25,377 nt of DNA from REEB95 sp035632055. GTDB taxonomy: Bacteria; Pseudomonadota; Alphaproteobacteria; ATCC43930; CGMCC-115725. How positions within the stretch are numbered: position 1 is the first letter of the stretch; each line of letters opens with the position of its first letter. The stretch spans positions 1 through 25,377 of the forward strand of contig DASQHO010000076.1 in NCBI GenBank assembly GCA_035632055.1, in the 5' to 3' direction. The translations under genes were made by a program, and so were the position numbers. Positions 10,626 to 18,972 of the stretch are shown piece by piece. Under the pieces are notes generated by a model. The model was not told the DNA's origin and searched no databases. It saw only the letters and a program-made list of their open reading frames with translations.

Positions 10626-12089
10626 TCAGGGCATGACTTTGAGCTTCCAGAACGCAAAGCCGACCATGCGCAGCAACAGCCAGCCGTGGCGGAAGCGCGA
10701 GATGTTGGTCGTGCCATAGGTACGGGCGGCGTACCGGATCGGCACTTCGACGACTTTGAGCGAAAGTTTCGACGCGCCGAAGATAAGGTCGAAATCGCCG
10801 AACGGATCGAAATCGCCGAAATAACCACGGCCTTTGGCGATGCGGTCATAATGTCGCCGCCGCAGCGCCTTGGTGCCGCACAGCGTATCGGTGAAGCGCT
10901 GATTGAGCAGCCAGGTGAATAGCAGCGAGAAAAGATGGTTCCCGAGGCGGTTGACGAGCCGCATCGAATCCCGTTCCAGCGGATAGACCAGCCGCGTACC
11001 GTTGATGAACTCGCCGTTGCCAGCAGCGATCGGCGCGTAGAATTTCGGCAGCTCTTCCGGCGCCACCGTCATGTCGGCGTCGAGGATCAGCAGCACGTCG
11101 CCGCGCGCGTGCACAAAACCTTTGCGCACGGCGTCGCCCTTGCCCTTGCCTTCCTGTTTGAACAGCTTGATGTCGCATCGCGGATTGGCGGCCTTGACAC
11201 GCACGATCTCGTCCCATGTGCCGTCGCTGCTGCCGCCTTCGACAAAAATGATCTCGATGTCATCGCAAAAGCGCGGAATGCGCGCGACGATTGGCTGCAC
11301 GTTGCCGCGCTCGTTGCGGCACGGGACGACGACGGTGGCTGACAGCTTTTCCGGCTCGCCACGTGGCTGCGGCCGCGCCACCAGGTAGTGCCGCAAGCAC
11401 AGCTTGCGGATCAGCGGCAGCGTCGCGACGAATCGGTTGATCAGCGTGCCGATGCCGAGCAGCCGCTTTGGGATCAACTGCCGCCATTCGCTGCGCACCG
11501 GCTCGAATCCGGCCAGCTCGAGCAGGTTTGCGATGTCGGCCGGCCGCAACCAATTGGTCAGCGGCTCGGGCATGCGCAGCTTGAGCGCTTCGGCCAGGCG
11601 CAGCACCGGCTCCCACAGATAATTATGATAGGCGACGACGAGGCGGGTGTCGGGATGGCATAGCGGCTGCAGGCTCTGGAACGTCGCCTGGCAATCGTCG
11701 AGCATGCCGAGGGCGTCGGCGATGACGATGGCATCGAAGGGACCCGGTAGGGCGGCAGCGGCCGCCGGATCCTCGATATCGCCGACGACGAAATCCAGCG
11801 CCGGAAACGCGACGCGGGCGCGCGCGATCATCGGCTCCGAAATATCGATGCCGACGCCCCTCGCGGGTTTCAGCGCCGCGAGCAGGCTGCCGGTGCCGCA
11901 GCCGATCTCGAGTACACGTTGCCCTTCCGGAATCAGAAACCCGAGATAGCGGCGATCATCGTCGTGGAACGCCTGATTCTTGGCGATGAAGGCGTCGCGC
12001 TCCGGCGCCCAGCGGTCGGAAATTTCGCGCAGGCGTTGCTTGCGCGGGGAGAGCGGCCGCGCGGTGGCGGTGGTGGCGTCGTCAGGCAT
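10626..12089 (-). CDS. Bifunctional SAM-dependent methyltransferase / family 2 glycosyltransferase
   Basis: Two enzymes are joined in one 487-aa chain. The N-terminal half (about 15-235) is a class I methyltransferase: VLEIGCGTGSLLAAL (59-73) is the AdoMet-binding loop, followed by GVGIDISEPMIARAR. The C-terminal half (about 248-487) is a GT-A fold family 2 glycosyltransferase like dolichyl-phosphate-mannose synthase: VVVPCRNERGNV, VEGGSSDGTWDE, and LILDADMT with the DxD-type metal motif at 337-339. It has no clear membrane segments. Acceptors are unknown; a polyprenyl phosphate acceptor is the family precedent. I chose ATG 12089. An upstream TTG at 12131 would add 14 unconvincing residues. 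Neither start has a good SD. It is divergent from the MFS gene. Confidence 0.87.
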   Translation of the reverse strand: MPDDATTATARPLSPRKQRLREISDRWAPERDAFIAKNQAFHDDDRRYLGFLIPEGQRVLEIGCGTGSLLAALKPARGVGIDISEPMIARARVAFPALDFVVGDIEDPAAAAALPGPFDAIVIADALGMLDDCQATFQSLQPLCHPDTRLVVAYHNYLWEPVLRLAEALKLRMPEPLTNWLRPADIANLLELAGFEPVRSEWRQLIPKRLLGIGTLINRFVATLPLIRKLCLRHYLVARPQPRGEPEKLSATVVVPCRNERGNVQPIVARIPRFCDDIEIIFVEGGSSDGTWDEIVRVKAANPRCDIKLFKQEGKGKGDAVRKGFVHARGDVLLILDADMTVAPEELPKFYAPIAAGNGEFINGTRLVYPLERDSMRLVNRLGNHLFSLLFTWLLNQRFTDTLCGTKALRRRHYDRIAKGRGYFGDFDPFGDFDLIFGASKLSLKVVEVPIRYAARTYGTTNISRFRHGWLLLRMVGFAFWKLKVMP

Positions 12090-12203
12090 GCGCGGGCGAG
12101 ATATACGCGAGTCGCCCGGGCCGTGCCACAAAGCCGTTAGGAATGGCCGCCATCCGCAAAGATCGGCGGCGTTGGCGGCCGTGGTCGGCTAGCATGACTG
12201 GGC

Positions 12204-13625
12204 ATGTTCGGTTTCGTCACCCGGCCGATGGTCGTCGCGCTGATCGTCGCCTGCGGCCTGTTCATGGAAAATCTCGATGGCACGGTGATCACCACCGCGC
12301 TGCCGACCATGGCGGCGTCCTTCGGCGATACGCCGGCGCGGCTCAGCCTCGGCGTCACGGTCTATATGATCAGCCTGGCCATCTTCATTCCGATCAGCGG
12401 CTGGGTTGCCGACCGCTTCGGCGCGCGCACCGTGTTCCGCGCCGCCATCGCCGTCTTCACTTTCGGCTCGATCCTCTGCGGCCTGACGCACAATCTGCTC
12501 GAGCTGGCGGGTGCACGCGTCATCCAGGGCGTCGGTGGCGCGATGATGGTACCGGTGGGCCGACTCATCCTGCTGCGCAGCGTGTCGAAGCCCGAATTGG
12601 TGCGCGCCATGGCCTACCTCACGGTGCCGGCGCTGTTGGGTCCGGTGCTCGGCCCGCCAGTCGGCGGCTTTATCACCACCTACGCCAGCTGGCGCTGGAT
12701 CTTCTTCCTCAACGTGCCGATTGGCATCCTTGGCATGGTGCTGGTCACACTGCTAATCGACAACACGAGGGAAGAATCAACGCCCGGTCTCGACTGGTTC
12801 GGCTTTCTATCGAGCGGCGGCGCCCTGGCCGGCTTGGTCTATGGCCTCGATCTCATCGGCCGGCCTTTGGTACCGACGGACGTCATCGTTGGCATTCTAG
12901 CGGCCAGCGTCCTTCTTGGCGCGGTCACAGTGCGGCACGCCTTGCGCCATCCGCATCCGCTGATCGACCTGTCCCTGTTGCGCGTGCCGACCTATTGCAT
13001 CAGCATCATCGGCGGCTCGATCTTCCGCATCGGCTCGGGCACGTTGCCGTTCCTGCTGCCGATCATGCTGCAGGTCGGCTTCGGCGTGACGGCGTTCACC
13101 TCCGGCCTGCTGACCTGCGCCGCGGCGATGGGTTCGTTTACCATGAAGATGGCGGCGCGGCCGATTTTGCGCCACTTCGGCTTCCGTCGCGTGCTGATCG
13201 GCAACGGCGTGATCAGCGCCATATCGATCACACTGTGCGCCACCTTCTGGCCGTCAACGCCGTACACCGTGATTCTTGGTGTGCTCCTGGTCAGCGGCTT
13301 CTTCCGTTCGCTGCAATACACCAGCCTCAACACCGTCGCCTACGCCGAAATCGGCAGCGGCCGGATGAGTGCCGCGACCAGTGCTGCGAGCATGATGCAA
13401 CAGCTGTCGAACGGCCTCGGCGTCGCCTTCGGCGCGCTCATGCTCCAGATCGCGCGGCGTTGGAGCGGCACGCTAACGGTGACCGATTTCCACGCTGCCT
13501 TCGGCTGTGCCGGCCTGCTGGCGCTGGCGGCGGTTGTGATTTTTCTGCGCCTCGATCCGTCGGCCGGCGCCGAGATCAGCGGCCACCGCGGAGGCGCCGT
13601 CGACATCAAGCCGAGCAACGCCTGA
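12204..13625 (+). CDS. MFS transporter, DHA2 (EmrB/QacA-like) drug-efflux family
   Basis: This is a proton-driven inner-membrane exporter of the 14-helix DHA2 type. The 473-aa protein has MENLDGTVITTALPTMA in helix 1 (motif D1) and GWVADRFGART in the loop 2-3 (motif A). ARVIQGVGGAMMVPVGR in helix 4 matches motif B, and PALLGPVLGPPVGGF in helix 5 is the antiporter motif C. The substrate cannot be predicted. It has no HlyD/EmrA-type adaptor partner next to it and no adjacent TetR or MarR regulator, so it stands alone. The ATG at 12204 is preceded by no strong SD. The 114-base gap to the divergent fusion gene must hold both promoters, but I could not assign them. Confidence 0.9.
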   Translation: MFGFVTRPMVVALIVACGLFMENLDGTVITTALPTMAASFGDTPARLSLGVTVYMISLAIFIPISGWVADRFGARTVFRAAIAVFTFGSILCGLTHNLLELAGARVIQGVGGAMMVPVGRLILLRSVSKPELVRAMAYLTVPALLGPVLGPPVGGFITTYASWRWIFFLNVPIGILGMVLVTLLIDNTREESTPGLDWFGFLSSGGALAGLVYGLDLIGRPLVPTDVIVGILAASVLLGAVTVRHALRHPHPLIDLSLLRVPTYCISIIGGSIFRIGSGTLPFLLPIMLQVGFGVTAFTSGLLTCAAAMGSFTMKMAARPILRHFGFRRVLIGNGVISAISITLCATFWPSTPYTVILGVLLVSGFFRSLQYTSLNTVAYAEIGSGRMSAATSAASMMQQLSNGLGVAFGALMLQIARRWSGTLTVTDFHAAFGCAGLLALAAVVIFLRLDPSAGAEISGHRGGAVDIKPSNA

Positions 13626-13642
13626 GACAATTCGCAGCCGGG

Positions 13643-13665
13643 ACGGGCGGGCGCCGGCCGCCCGT
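13643..13665. terminator. GC-rich hairpin between MFS gene and helicase gene
   Basis: ACGGGCGG (13643-13650) and CCGCCCGT (13658-13665) form a perfect 8-bp stem with a 7-base loop, 18 bases after the MFS stop. It lacks a following T-run, so intrinsic termination is doubtful. It could also be a dyad close to the helicase promoter. Confidence 0.35.
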
Positions 13666-13667
13666 GC

Positions 13668-13673
13668 TATAGA
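13668..13673 (+). promoter_or_regulatory. Candidate -10 element, possible leaderless start of the helicase gene
   Basis: TATAGA ends 5 bases before the helicase ATG (13679), with no SD between. If it is a real -10, transcription would begin at or just beside the start codon. No good -35 is visible, because the GC-rich hairpin occupies that place. Confidence 0.25.
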
Positions 13674-13678
13674 ACGCC

Positions 13679-15925
13679 ATGCCCGAGACCGAATCGGCGC
13701 CGGTTGCGCCTGTTTCCGCCGCTTTGCCTGTTTATGTCGCCGAGCTCAACGAGGCCCAGCGCCGCGCCGTCGAGGCCGTGGACGGGCCGGTGCTGGTGCT
13801 GGCCGGCGCCGGTACCGGCAAGACGCGCGTGTTGACCGCGCGCCTCGCGCATATCCTCGCCACCCGCCGCGCCTGGCCATCGCAGATCGTCGCCGTCACC
13901 TTCACCAATAGGGCGGCGCTCGAAATGCGCGAGCGGCTGGAACGGCTCATCGGCCAGGCCGCCGAAGGGCTGTGGCTCGGCACTTTCCACTCGATTGCCG
14001 CGCGCATCCTGCGCCGCCATGCCGAAATCGTCGCCCTCAAGCCGAATTTCACCATCCTCGACGCCGACGACCAGCTGCGCCTGGTGAAGCAGGTCGCCGC
14101 TGCCGAAGGAATCGACGAGAAGCGCTGGCCGGCGCGCACCATCTTGGGCGCGATCGAACGCTGGAAGGATCGCGGCCTCGCGCCCGACAAGGTGACCGAT
14201 CCGGGCGATCTCGCCGATGGCCGCGCACTCAAAATTTATCGCCAGTATCAAGAGCGATTGCAAACCGTGAACGCCGCCGATTTCGGCGACCTGCTGCTCC
14301 ATAACCTGACCATCTTCCAGGCGCGGCCCGAGATAGCCGCCGAATATCAGGAACGCTTCCGTTACATCCTGGTCGACGAATATCAGGACACTAATGTCGC
14401 GCAATATCTTTGGCTGCGGTTGCTGGCGCAGAAATACAAAAACCTGTGCTGCGTCGGCGACGACGATCAGTCGATCTATTCCTGGCGCGGCGCCGAAATC
14501 GGCAACATTCTGCGCTTCGAGAAGGATTTTCCCGGCGCGCAGATCGTCCGGCTCGAGCAGAATTATCGTTCGACGCCGCACATTTTGGCGGCGGCGTCGG
14601 CGCTGATCTCCAAGAACGAAGGCCGCCTTGGCAAGACGCTGTGGACCACCGCCAACGAAGGCGAACGTGTTCTGTTGCGCGGCCTTTGGGACGGCGAGGA
14701 AGAGGCGCGCTGGGTCGGTGACGAGATAGAGAGCCTGCAGCGCAAGGGCGAGCGGTTGTCGCAAATCGCCATATTGGTCCGCGCCGGCTTCCAGACGCGC
14801 GAGTTCGAAGAACGTTTCATCCAGATGGGCCTGGCCTATCGCGTCGTCGGTGGCCCACGCTTTTACGAGCGGCAGGAAATCCGCGACGCGTTGGCCTATC
14901 TGCGGTTGGTGAACCAGCCGGCCGACGATTTCGCCTTCGAGCGCGCCGTCAACACGCCGCGCCGCGGCATCGGCACCCAGACGCTGCAGGCGCTACACCA
15001 CCTCGCGCGCAGCGACCGGATTTCGCTGAGCGACGCAGCAGCGCGGCTGATCGCCACTGACGAGCTCAAGCCGGCGGCGCGCAAGGCGCTGGGCGGCTTC
15101 CTCACCGACGTGGTGCGCTGGCGCGGCGTGGCGCAGACGATGCCGCATACCGAGCTGGTTCAGATCTTGCTCGACGAATCGGGCTATACGGCGATGTGGC
15201 AGGCCGACAAATCGCCCGACGCGCCCGGCCGGCTCGAGAACCTGAAAGAGCTGGTCGCGGCGATGGACGAGTTCGAGAATCTCCCTGGCTTTCTCGACCA
15301 TGTCAGTCTGGTCATGGAAAACGCCGGGCAGAGCGGTGGCGACATGGTCAGCCTGATGACCCTGCACAGCGCCAAGGGCCTCGAATTCGACGTCGTCTTC
15401 CTGCCCGGCTGGGAGGAAGGCTTGTTCCCGAACCAACGCTCGCTCGACGAGCATGGCATGAAGGGTCTGGAGGAGGAGCGGCGGCTGGCTTATGTCGGGC
15501 TGACACGCGCCCGGCGCCGCGCCTATGTCGCCTACGCCGCGAATCGGCGCATCCACGGTCAATGGCAGACGACGCTGCCGTCGCGTTTCATTGTTGACCT
15601 GCCGCAGGCCCATACCGAGATGAACGCCGAACCGGGCTTGCAGCCGCGCGCGGCGAGCCTGGCGCCCGCGGGGCTTGACGAAGATTGGCAGCCGACGCCG
15701 TTGCTGCGCCGCCGGCCCGAGCTCGCGCGGCTGCTGATGCAGGGACGGCGCGATCTACCGCCGCCACCGCCCAAAACCGGCGTCAAGTTCGCCGCCGGCG
15801 ACCGTGTCTTCCACCGTAAGTTCGGCCTCGGCACGGTGCGCGCCGCAGACGGCGGCAAGCTGTCGATCGCGTTCGATCAGGCCGGCGACAAGATGGTGAT
15901 GGACAGTTTCGTGGAGAAGGCGTGA
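13679..15925 (+). CDS. UvrD/PcrA-like superfamily 1 ATP-dependent DNA helicase
   Basis: This is a 3'-5' SF1A helicase of the UvrD/PcrA/Rep group, acting in nucleotide excision and mismatch repair and in clearing replication obstacles. The 748-aa protein shows the motifs in order: LNEAQRRAVEA (Q motif), GAGTGKTRVLTARLAHIL (Walker A), FTNRAALEMRERL (Ia), and DEYQDTNVAQY (II). These are followed by GDDDQSIYSWRGAE (III), QNYRSTPHIL (IV), LMTLHSAKGLEFDVVFLPGW (V) and YVGLTRARRRAYV (VI). The C-terminus ends in a Tudor-like segment (GDRVFHRKFGLGTV) that binds RNA polymerase in PcrA/UvrD. UvrD is the best name. Its TGA overlaps the prmA GTG by 4 bases, so the two are translationally coupled. Confidence 0.95.
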   Translation: MPETESAPVAPVSAALPVYVAELNEAQRRAVEAVDGPVLVLAGAGTGKTRVLTARLAHILATRRAWPSQIVAVTFTNRAALEMRERLERLIGQAAEGLWLGTFHSIAARILRRHAEIVALKPNFTILDADDQLRLVKQVAAAEGIDEKRWPARTILGAIERWKDRGLAPDKVTDPGDLADGRALKIYRQYQERLQTVNAADFGDLLLHNLTIFQARPEIAAEYQERFRYILVDEYQDTNVAQYLWLRLLAQKYKNLCCVGDDDQSIYSWRGAEIGNILRFEKDFPGAQIVRLEQNYRSTPHILAAASALISKNEGRLGKTLWTTANEGERVLLRGLWDGEEEARWVGDEIESLQRKGERLSQIAILVRAGFQTREFEERFIQMGLAYRVVGGPRFYERQEIRDALAYLRLVNQPADDFAFERAVNTPRRGIGTQTLQALHHLARSDRISLSDAAARLIATDELKPAARKALGGFLTDVVRWRGVAQTMPHTELVQILLDESGYTAMWQADKSPDAPGRLENLKELVAAMDEFENLPGFLDHVSLVMENAGQSGGDMVSLMTLHSAKGLEFDVVFLPGWEEGLFPNQRSLDEHGMKGLEEERRLAYVGLTRARRRAYVAYAANRRIHGQWQTTLPSRFIVDLPQAHTEMNAEPGLQPRAASLAPAGLDEDWQPTPLLRRRPELARLLMQGRRDLPPPPPKTGVKFAAGDRVFHRKFGLGTVRAADGGKLSIAFDQAGDKMVMDSFVEKA

Positions 15926-16827
15926 AGGCCGGCGCGCTCTGGCGGGTCAGTGTGGACGCCGCCGATGCCGAAGACGCCGAAGCCGCTCTGGCGGCGCTCG
16001 ACGGAATGTGCGGCGCAGTCAGCGCCTTCGAACAGCCAGCCGGGGGTTGGCGGGTCGAGGGGCTCTCCCTGACGCCGCCCGAGCGCGGCGCCATCGAGGC
16101 GCGGCTGGCGTTGGCCTGGAACGGCCGTGGCGACGCGCCCGTGGTGACGGCCGAACGGCTGCCGGCGCGCGACTGGCTCGGCGAGAACCAGGCGAGTTTC
16201 ACGCCCTTTTGTGTCGGCCGCTTTTTCGTGCACGGCAGCAATTTCACCAGTCGCGCACCCGCCGGCACTAATCCGTTGTTGATTGATGCCGCGACCGCTT
16301 TCGGCACCGGCGAGCACGGCTCGACCAAGGGCTGCCTTCTGGCGCTGTCACGGCTGGCGCGGCCGCGCCGCATCCTCGACATGGGCACCGGCACCGGCAT
16401 CCTGGCGATCGCCGCCGCCAAACGTTACCGCCGGTGCGTGCTGGCGGCCGACATTGATGCCGAAGCGGTGCGTGTTGCCGGCGTCAACACTGGGCGCAAC
16501 GGTGTTGGGGCGCGCGTCAGGGCAGTACGTGCCAGCAGCTATCGCCAACGGGCGCTGGCGCGCGGCGTGCCGTTCGATCTCGTATTGGCGAACATCCTGG
16601 CGCGGCCGCTGGCGCTGTTGGCGCACGATCTCGGCCGTGCCCTGGCGGCGCGCGGCGTCGCGGTGCTTGCCGGCCTCTTGCCGCGGCAGGAGGCACAGGT
16701 GCTGACGGCGCACCGTGCCGCCGGCCTGCATCTCGCGGCGCGGATCGACGTCGGCGGCTGGCGAACCCTGATTCTGGCACGCGGCCGCCGCGTGCCGGCG
16801 AATTTCCCCATCGTGCAACCTTCATGA
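15922..16827 (+). CDS. prmA: Ribosomal protein L11 methyltransferase PrmA
   Basis: PrmA methylates ribosomal protein L11 on several amino groups, using AdoMet. The 301-aa protein has the small N-terminal substrate-recognition domain and then the catalytic domain: NPLLIDAATAFGTGEHGST (the PrmA signature), ILDMGTGTGILAIAAAK (motif I), and the later LANILARPLALLAHDL, which matches the N-I-L motif IV. The start is the GTG in GTGA overlapping the helicase stop. The chain ends with a short extra tail after ILARGR. The gene lies between the helicase and uppP with 10 bases to the next ATG, consistent with a single transcript. Confidence 0.93.
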   Translation: MKAGALWRVSVDAADAEDAEAALAALDGMCGAVSAFEQPAGGWRVEGLSLTPPERGAIEARLALAWNGRGDAPVVTAERLPARDWLGENQASFTPFCVGRFFVHGSNFTSRAPAGTNPLLIDAATAFGTGEHGSTKGCLLALSRLARPRRILDMGTGTGILAIAAAKRYRRCVLAADIDAEAVRVAGVNTGRNGVGARVRAVRASSYRQRALARGVPFDLVLANILARPLALLAHDLGRALAARGVAVLAGLLPRQEAQVLTAHRAAGLHLAARIDVGGWRTLILARGRRVPANFPIVQPS

Positions 16828-16837
16828 GTGAGCCCCG

Positions 16838-17674
16838 ATGACGTTTTTGCAAGCCATTGTCATGGCCGTGCTGCAAGGCCTGACCGAACTGTTTCCGGTG
16901 TCGAGCTTGGGCCATGCGGTCGTGCTGCCGCACCTGTTCGGCTGGCATATCGACCAGCACGCACCGCAGTTCCTGCCGTTCCTGGTGGTGCTCCATATCG
17001 GCACCGCGGCGGCGCTGCTAGCGTATTTCTGGCGCGACTGGATCGACCTGGCGCTGGCTTTGTTCGGCCTCGGCCAGCGCGACCAGCGTCCGGCCCGGCG
17101 GCGGCAGCTCGGCCTCATCGTGGTGGCGACGATTCCGGCGGTAATCCTGGGCTTTGCGCTGGAGAAATTCTTCCGCAACCTCTTCGGCACGCCCGTCGTG
17201 GCGTCGGTGTTCCTGATCGTCAACGGCGGCCTGCTGTTCTTCGGCGAGCGGCTGCGCCGCGCCGGCCGCAGCGTGCGCACGATCGATGGCATGCGCTGGC
17301 GCGACGCGATCTATATCGGCTTGTGGCAGTCGACGGCGCTGATTCCGGGCATCTCGCGCTCGGGCGCAACCATGGTCGGCGGCCTTCTCGCCGGCCTGCA
17401 CCACGAGGATTCGGCGCGCTTCTCGTTCCTGATCGCGACGCCGGTGATTGCCGGCGCCGCCGTTCTCGAAGTGCCGAAACTGTTGCACGCCGGGGGTGGC
17501 TTCGGCCCGGTGGCGTGGATCGCCGGCGTGGTCGCCGGCATCACCGCGTTTTTGAGCGTCACGTTCCTGATGCGCTACTTCAAGCGGCACGATTTCGAGG
17601 CGCTCGACCCGTTCGCCTGGTACTGCTGGACTTTCGGCGCGGTATCGCTGGCGCTGCTGCTGTTCGTGCTTTAG
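16838..17674 (+). CDS. uppP: Undecaprenyl-diphosphate phosphatase UppP (BacA family)
   Basis: UppP dephosphorylates undecaprenyl pyrophosphate to recycle the lipid carrier for peptidoglycan and other envelope polymers, and raises bacitracin tolerance. The 278-aa polytopic protein has both conserved motifs: GLTELFPVSSLGH (14-26), giving Glu17, Ser23 and His26, and PGISRSGAT near 170 with the catalytic-region Arg. Two differences from E. coli UppP stand out: Gln13 where E. coli has Glu17, and Leu24 where Thr or Ser is usual. The C-terminal part has WYCW where E. coli has YR. I recall this SSLGH form from other alphaproteobacteria, so it is probably a subclade. The stop overlaps the convergent CDF stop. 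Confidence 0.88.
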   Translation: MTFLQAIVMAVLQGLTELFPVSSLGHAVVLPHLFGWHIDQHAPQFLPFLVVLHIGTAAALLAYFWRDWIDLALALFGLGQRDQRPARRRQLGLIVVATIPAVILGFALEKFFRNLFGTPVVASVFLIVNGGLLFFGERLRRAGRSVRTIDGMRWRDAIYIGLWQSTALIPGISRSGATMVGGLLAGLHHEDSARFSFLIATPVIAGAAVLEVPKLLHAGGGFGPVAWIAGVVAGITAFLSVTFLMRYFKRHDFEALDPFAWYCWTFGAVSLALLLFVL

Positions 17675-18594
17675 ACGACGCGCTCGGACACCAGCGGACA
17701 GACGAGTTCGCCGTTGCCGGTCTCGATCTGGATGGTGGCGTGGCCGATGGCGAAGCGCCGGTCGAGCTCGCCGATCAGGCTCGACAACGTTGCGTCGCCC
17801 GGGTGTCCATCCGGCATCACCAGATGCACGGTGAGCGCGGTTTCGGTCGTGCTCATCGGCCAGATGTGCAGGTCGTGGACGGCGGTGACACCGGGCACCG
17901 CAGCAAGCTGGGCGCGCACCGCCGCGGGATCGATCTGATGCGGCACGGCGTGTAGCGCCATGGCGAGGCTGCGCTGTAGCAGCCGCCAAGTTCCGATGAC
18001 GATGACGGCGGCGATCGCTAGGCTGACTGCCGGATCGAGCCGCAGCCAGCCAGTGGCGATCACCAGCGCGCCCGATGCGGCGACGCCGAGGCTGATGCCA
18101 ACGTCGCTCAGCGCATGCACCAGCGCTGTCCTGAGGTTGAGATCGTGCCGATGGCTGCCGCGCGACAGGAGTAGGGCAATGGCACCGTTGACGACAACAC
18201 CGGCCAGCGCCACGGCAATGACGGTTTCGCCGGCGACCGGTGTCGGCGTGGCCAGCCGCCGGATCGCCTCGGCGGCGATCGCACCGACCGCGATAAGCAG
18301 GATGATGGCGTTGAGCAGCGCGGCGAGGATCGACGAGCTGCCAAGGCCATAGGTGAACCTGTGACTCGGCTCGCGCCGCGCTAGATGCGTCGCGACGAAA
18401 GCGGCGCCGAGACCCAGCGCGTCGCCGAAATTGTGGCCGGCATCGGCGAGCAGGGCCATGGAACCGGCGATCAGGCCGAAAATCATCTCGGCGGCGACGA
18501 ACGCGAGGTTGAGCGCCACCGCAAACGCAAACAGCGCCGCGTTGCTCGCGGCGCTGTGATGCGCATGTTCGTGATGCTGGTGCGCGCGGCCCAT
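17671..18594 (-). CDS. Cation diffusion facilitator (CzcD/ZitB-type) metal exporter
   Basis: This is a proton-coupled efflux carrier for divalent metals, probably Zn2+ (also Co2+ or Cd2+). The sequence starts with a His-rich tail (HQHHEHAHHS) and has six membrane segments. The TM2 motif DAGHNFGDALGLG and TM5 motif ALVHALSDVGISLG supply the His/Asp quartet expected for the transport site. A cytoplasmic domain follows (about 205-307), with HDLHIWPMSTTETALTVHLV and a late GHATIQIE segment typical of zinc-type CDF proteins. I chose the ATG at 18594 (307 aa, with AGGA and GAGG upstream) over the in-frame TTG at 18624. Its TAA overlaps the uppP TAG in the four bases TTAG. Confidence 0.93.
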   Translation of the reverse strand: MGRAHQHHEHAHHSAASNAALFAFAVALNLAFVAAEMIFGLIAGSMALLADAGHNFGDALGLGAAFVATHLARREPSHRFTYGLGSSSILAALLNAIILLIAVGAIAAEAIRRLATPTPVAGETVIAVALAGVVVNGAIALLLSRGSHRHDLNLRTALVHALSDVGISLGVAASGALVIATGWLRLDPAVSLAIAAVIVIGTWRLLQRSLAMALHAVPHQIDPAAVRAQLAAVPGVTAVHDLHIWPMSTTETALTVHLVMPDGHPGDATLSSLIGELDRRFAIGHATIQIETGNGELVCPLVSERVV

Positions 18595-18675
18595 CGTCCT
18601 AATTTGCCTCGGATTTGGAGACAAGGCGAGGGGCCGGCGCAGTCGCTCCCAACCGGGGCGGCTCGTCAGCCGCGC

Positions 18676-18894
18676 TTAGTGCGCGTGCGAGGTCTGGCCG
18701 GTCTTCGCCCAGACTGGCCCGCGCGCCGGCCGCGGATGGCTCAGCACGTAGGGAATCTCGGCGCGGTTGATGCCGATATCGGCCAGCGACCGGTCGTCGA
18801 GCTGCGCGAGCTCGGCAAAGGCCTGCTGGCGCCGGCGCCAGTCCGAATAGCGTTCGGCAAGGGCGCGGAAGGTTTGGCTGATGGGGCTCAGCAT
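18676..18894 (-). CDS. DUF1127 (YjiS-like) small protein
   Basis: This 72-aa protein carries the DUF1127 pattern at about residues 14-47: an amphipathic stretch with YSDWRRRQQAFAELAQLDDR, then SLADIGINRAEI. Small proteins of this type are common in Alphaproteobacteria. Some have been linked to RNA turnover and to phosphate or stress responses, but the function here is unknown. AAGGA eight bases before the ATG is a good SD. A second overlapping frame (18599-18901) was rejected because it lacks a recognisable domain. The tail SHPRPARGPVWAKTGQ extends beyond the domain. It lies alone between the CDF exporter and the lower-GC stretch. Confidence 0.88.
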   Translation of the reverse strand: MLSPISQTFRALAERYSDWRRRQQAFAELAQLDDRSLADIGINRAEIPYVLSHPRPARGPVWAKTGQTSHAH

Positions 18895-18938
18895 GGCTCA
18901 ATTCCTTTAGCAGGTAGGCTTATTGCGATGCACAAAAG

Positions 18939-18969
18939 ATAATACCTGTTGACCTATTGTGCGCCGCAA
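18939..18969 (-). promoter_or_regulatory. Candidate promoter of the DUF1127 gene
   Basis: On the minus strand TTGCGG (18964-18969) and TATTAT (18939-18944) are 19 bases apart. Transcription would begin near 18932, leaving a leader of about 38 bases that contains the SD. The spacer is two bases longer than ideal. Confidence 0.4.
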
Positions 18970-18972
18970 TAT

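Noticed and set aside
9790..10719. Plus-strand open frame of 309 codons over the ArsB/SLC13-type gene
   Set aside because: It is strongly hydrophilic (Arg/Glu/Gln-rich) and antisense to a clear membrane permease.
12143..13672. Plus-strand open frame of 509 codons over the MFS gene
   Set aside because: It is a frame shadow of the DHA2 transporter: low-complexity, Arg/His/Pro-rich, with no domain, while the +1 frame has 14 clear membrane helices and MFS motifs.
13667..14764. Minus-strand open frame of 365 codons over the helicase
   Set aside because: It lies antisense to helicase motifs that are fully conserved in the other strand and has no recognisable domain.
18599..18901. Minus-strand 100-codon frame overlapping the DUF1127 gene
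   Set aside because: The DUF1127 frame has a good SD and a recognisable domain. This one is Arg/Pro/Ala-rich and without pattern.
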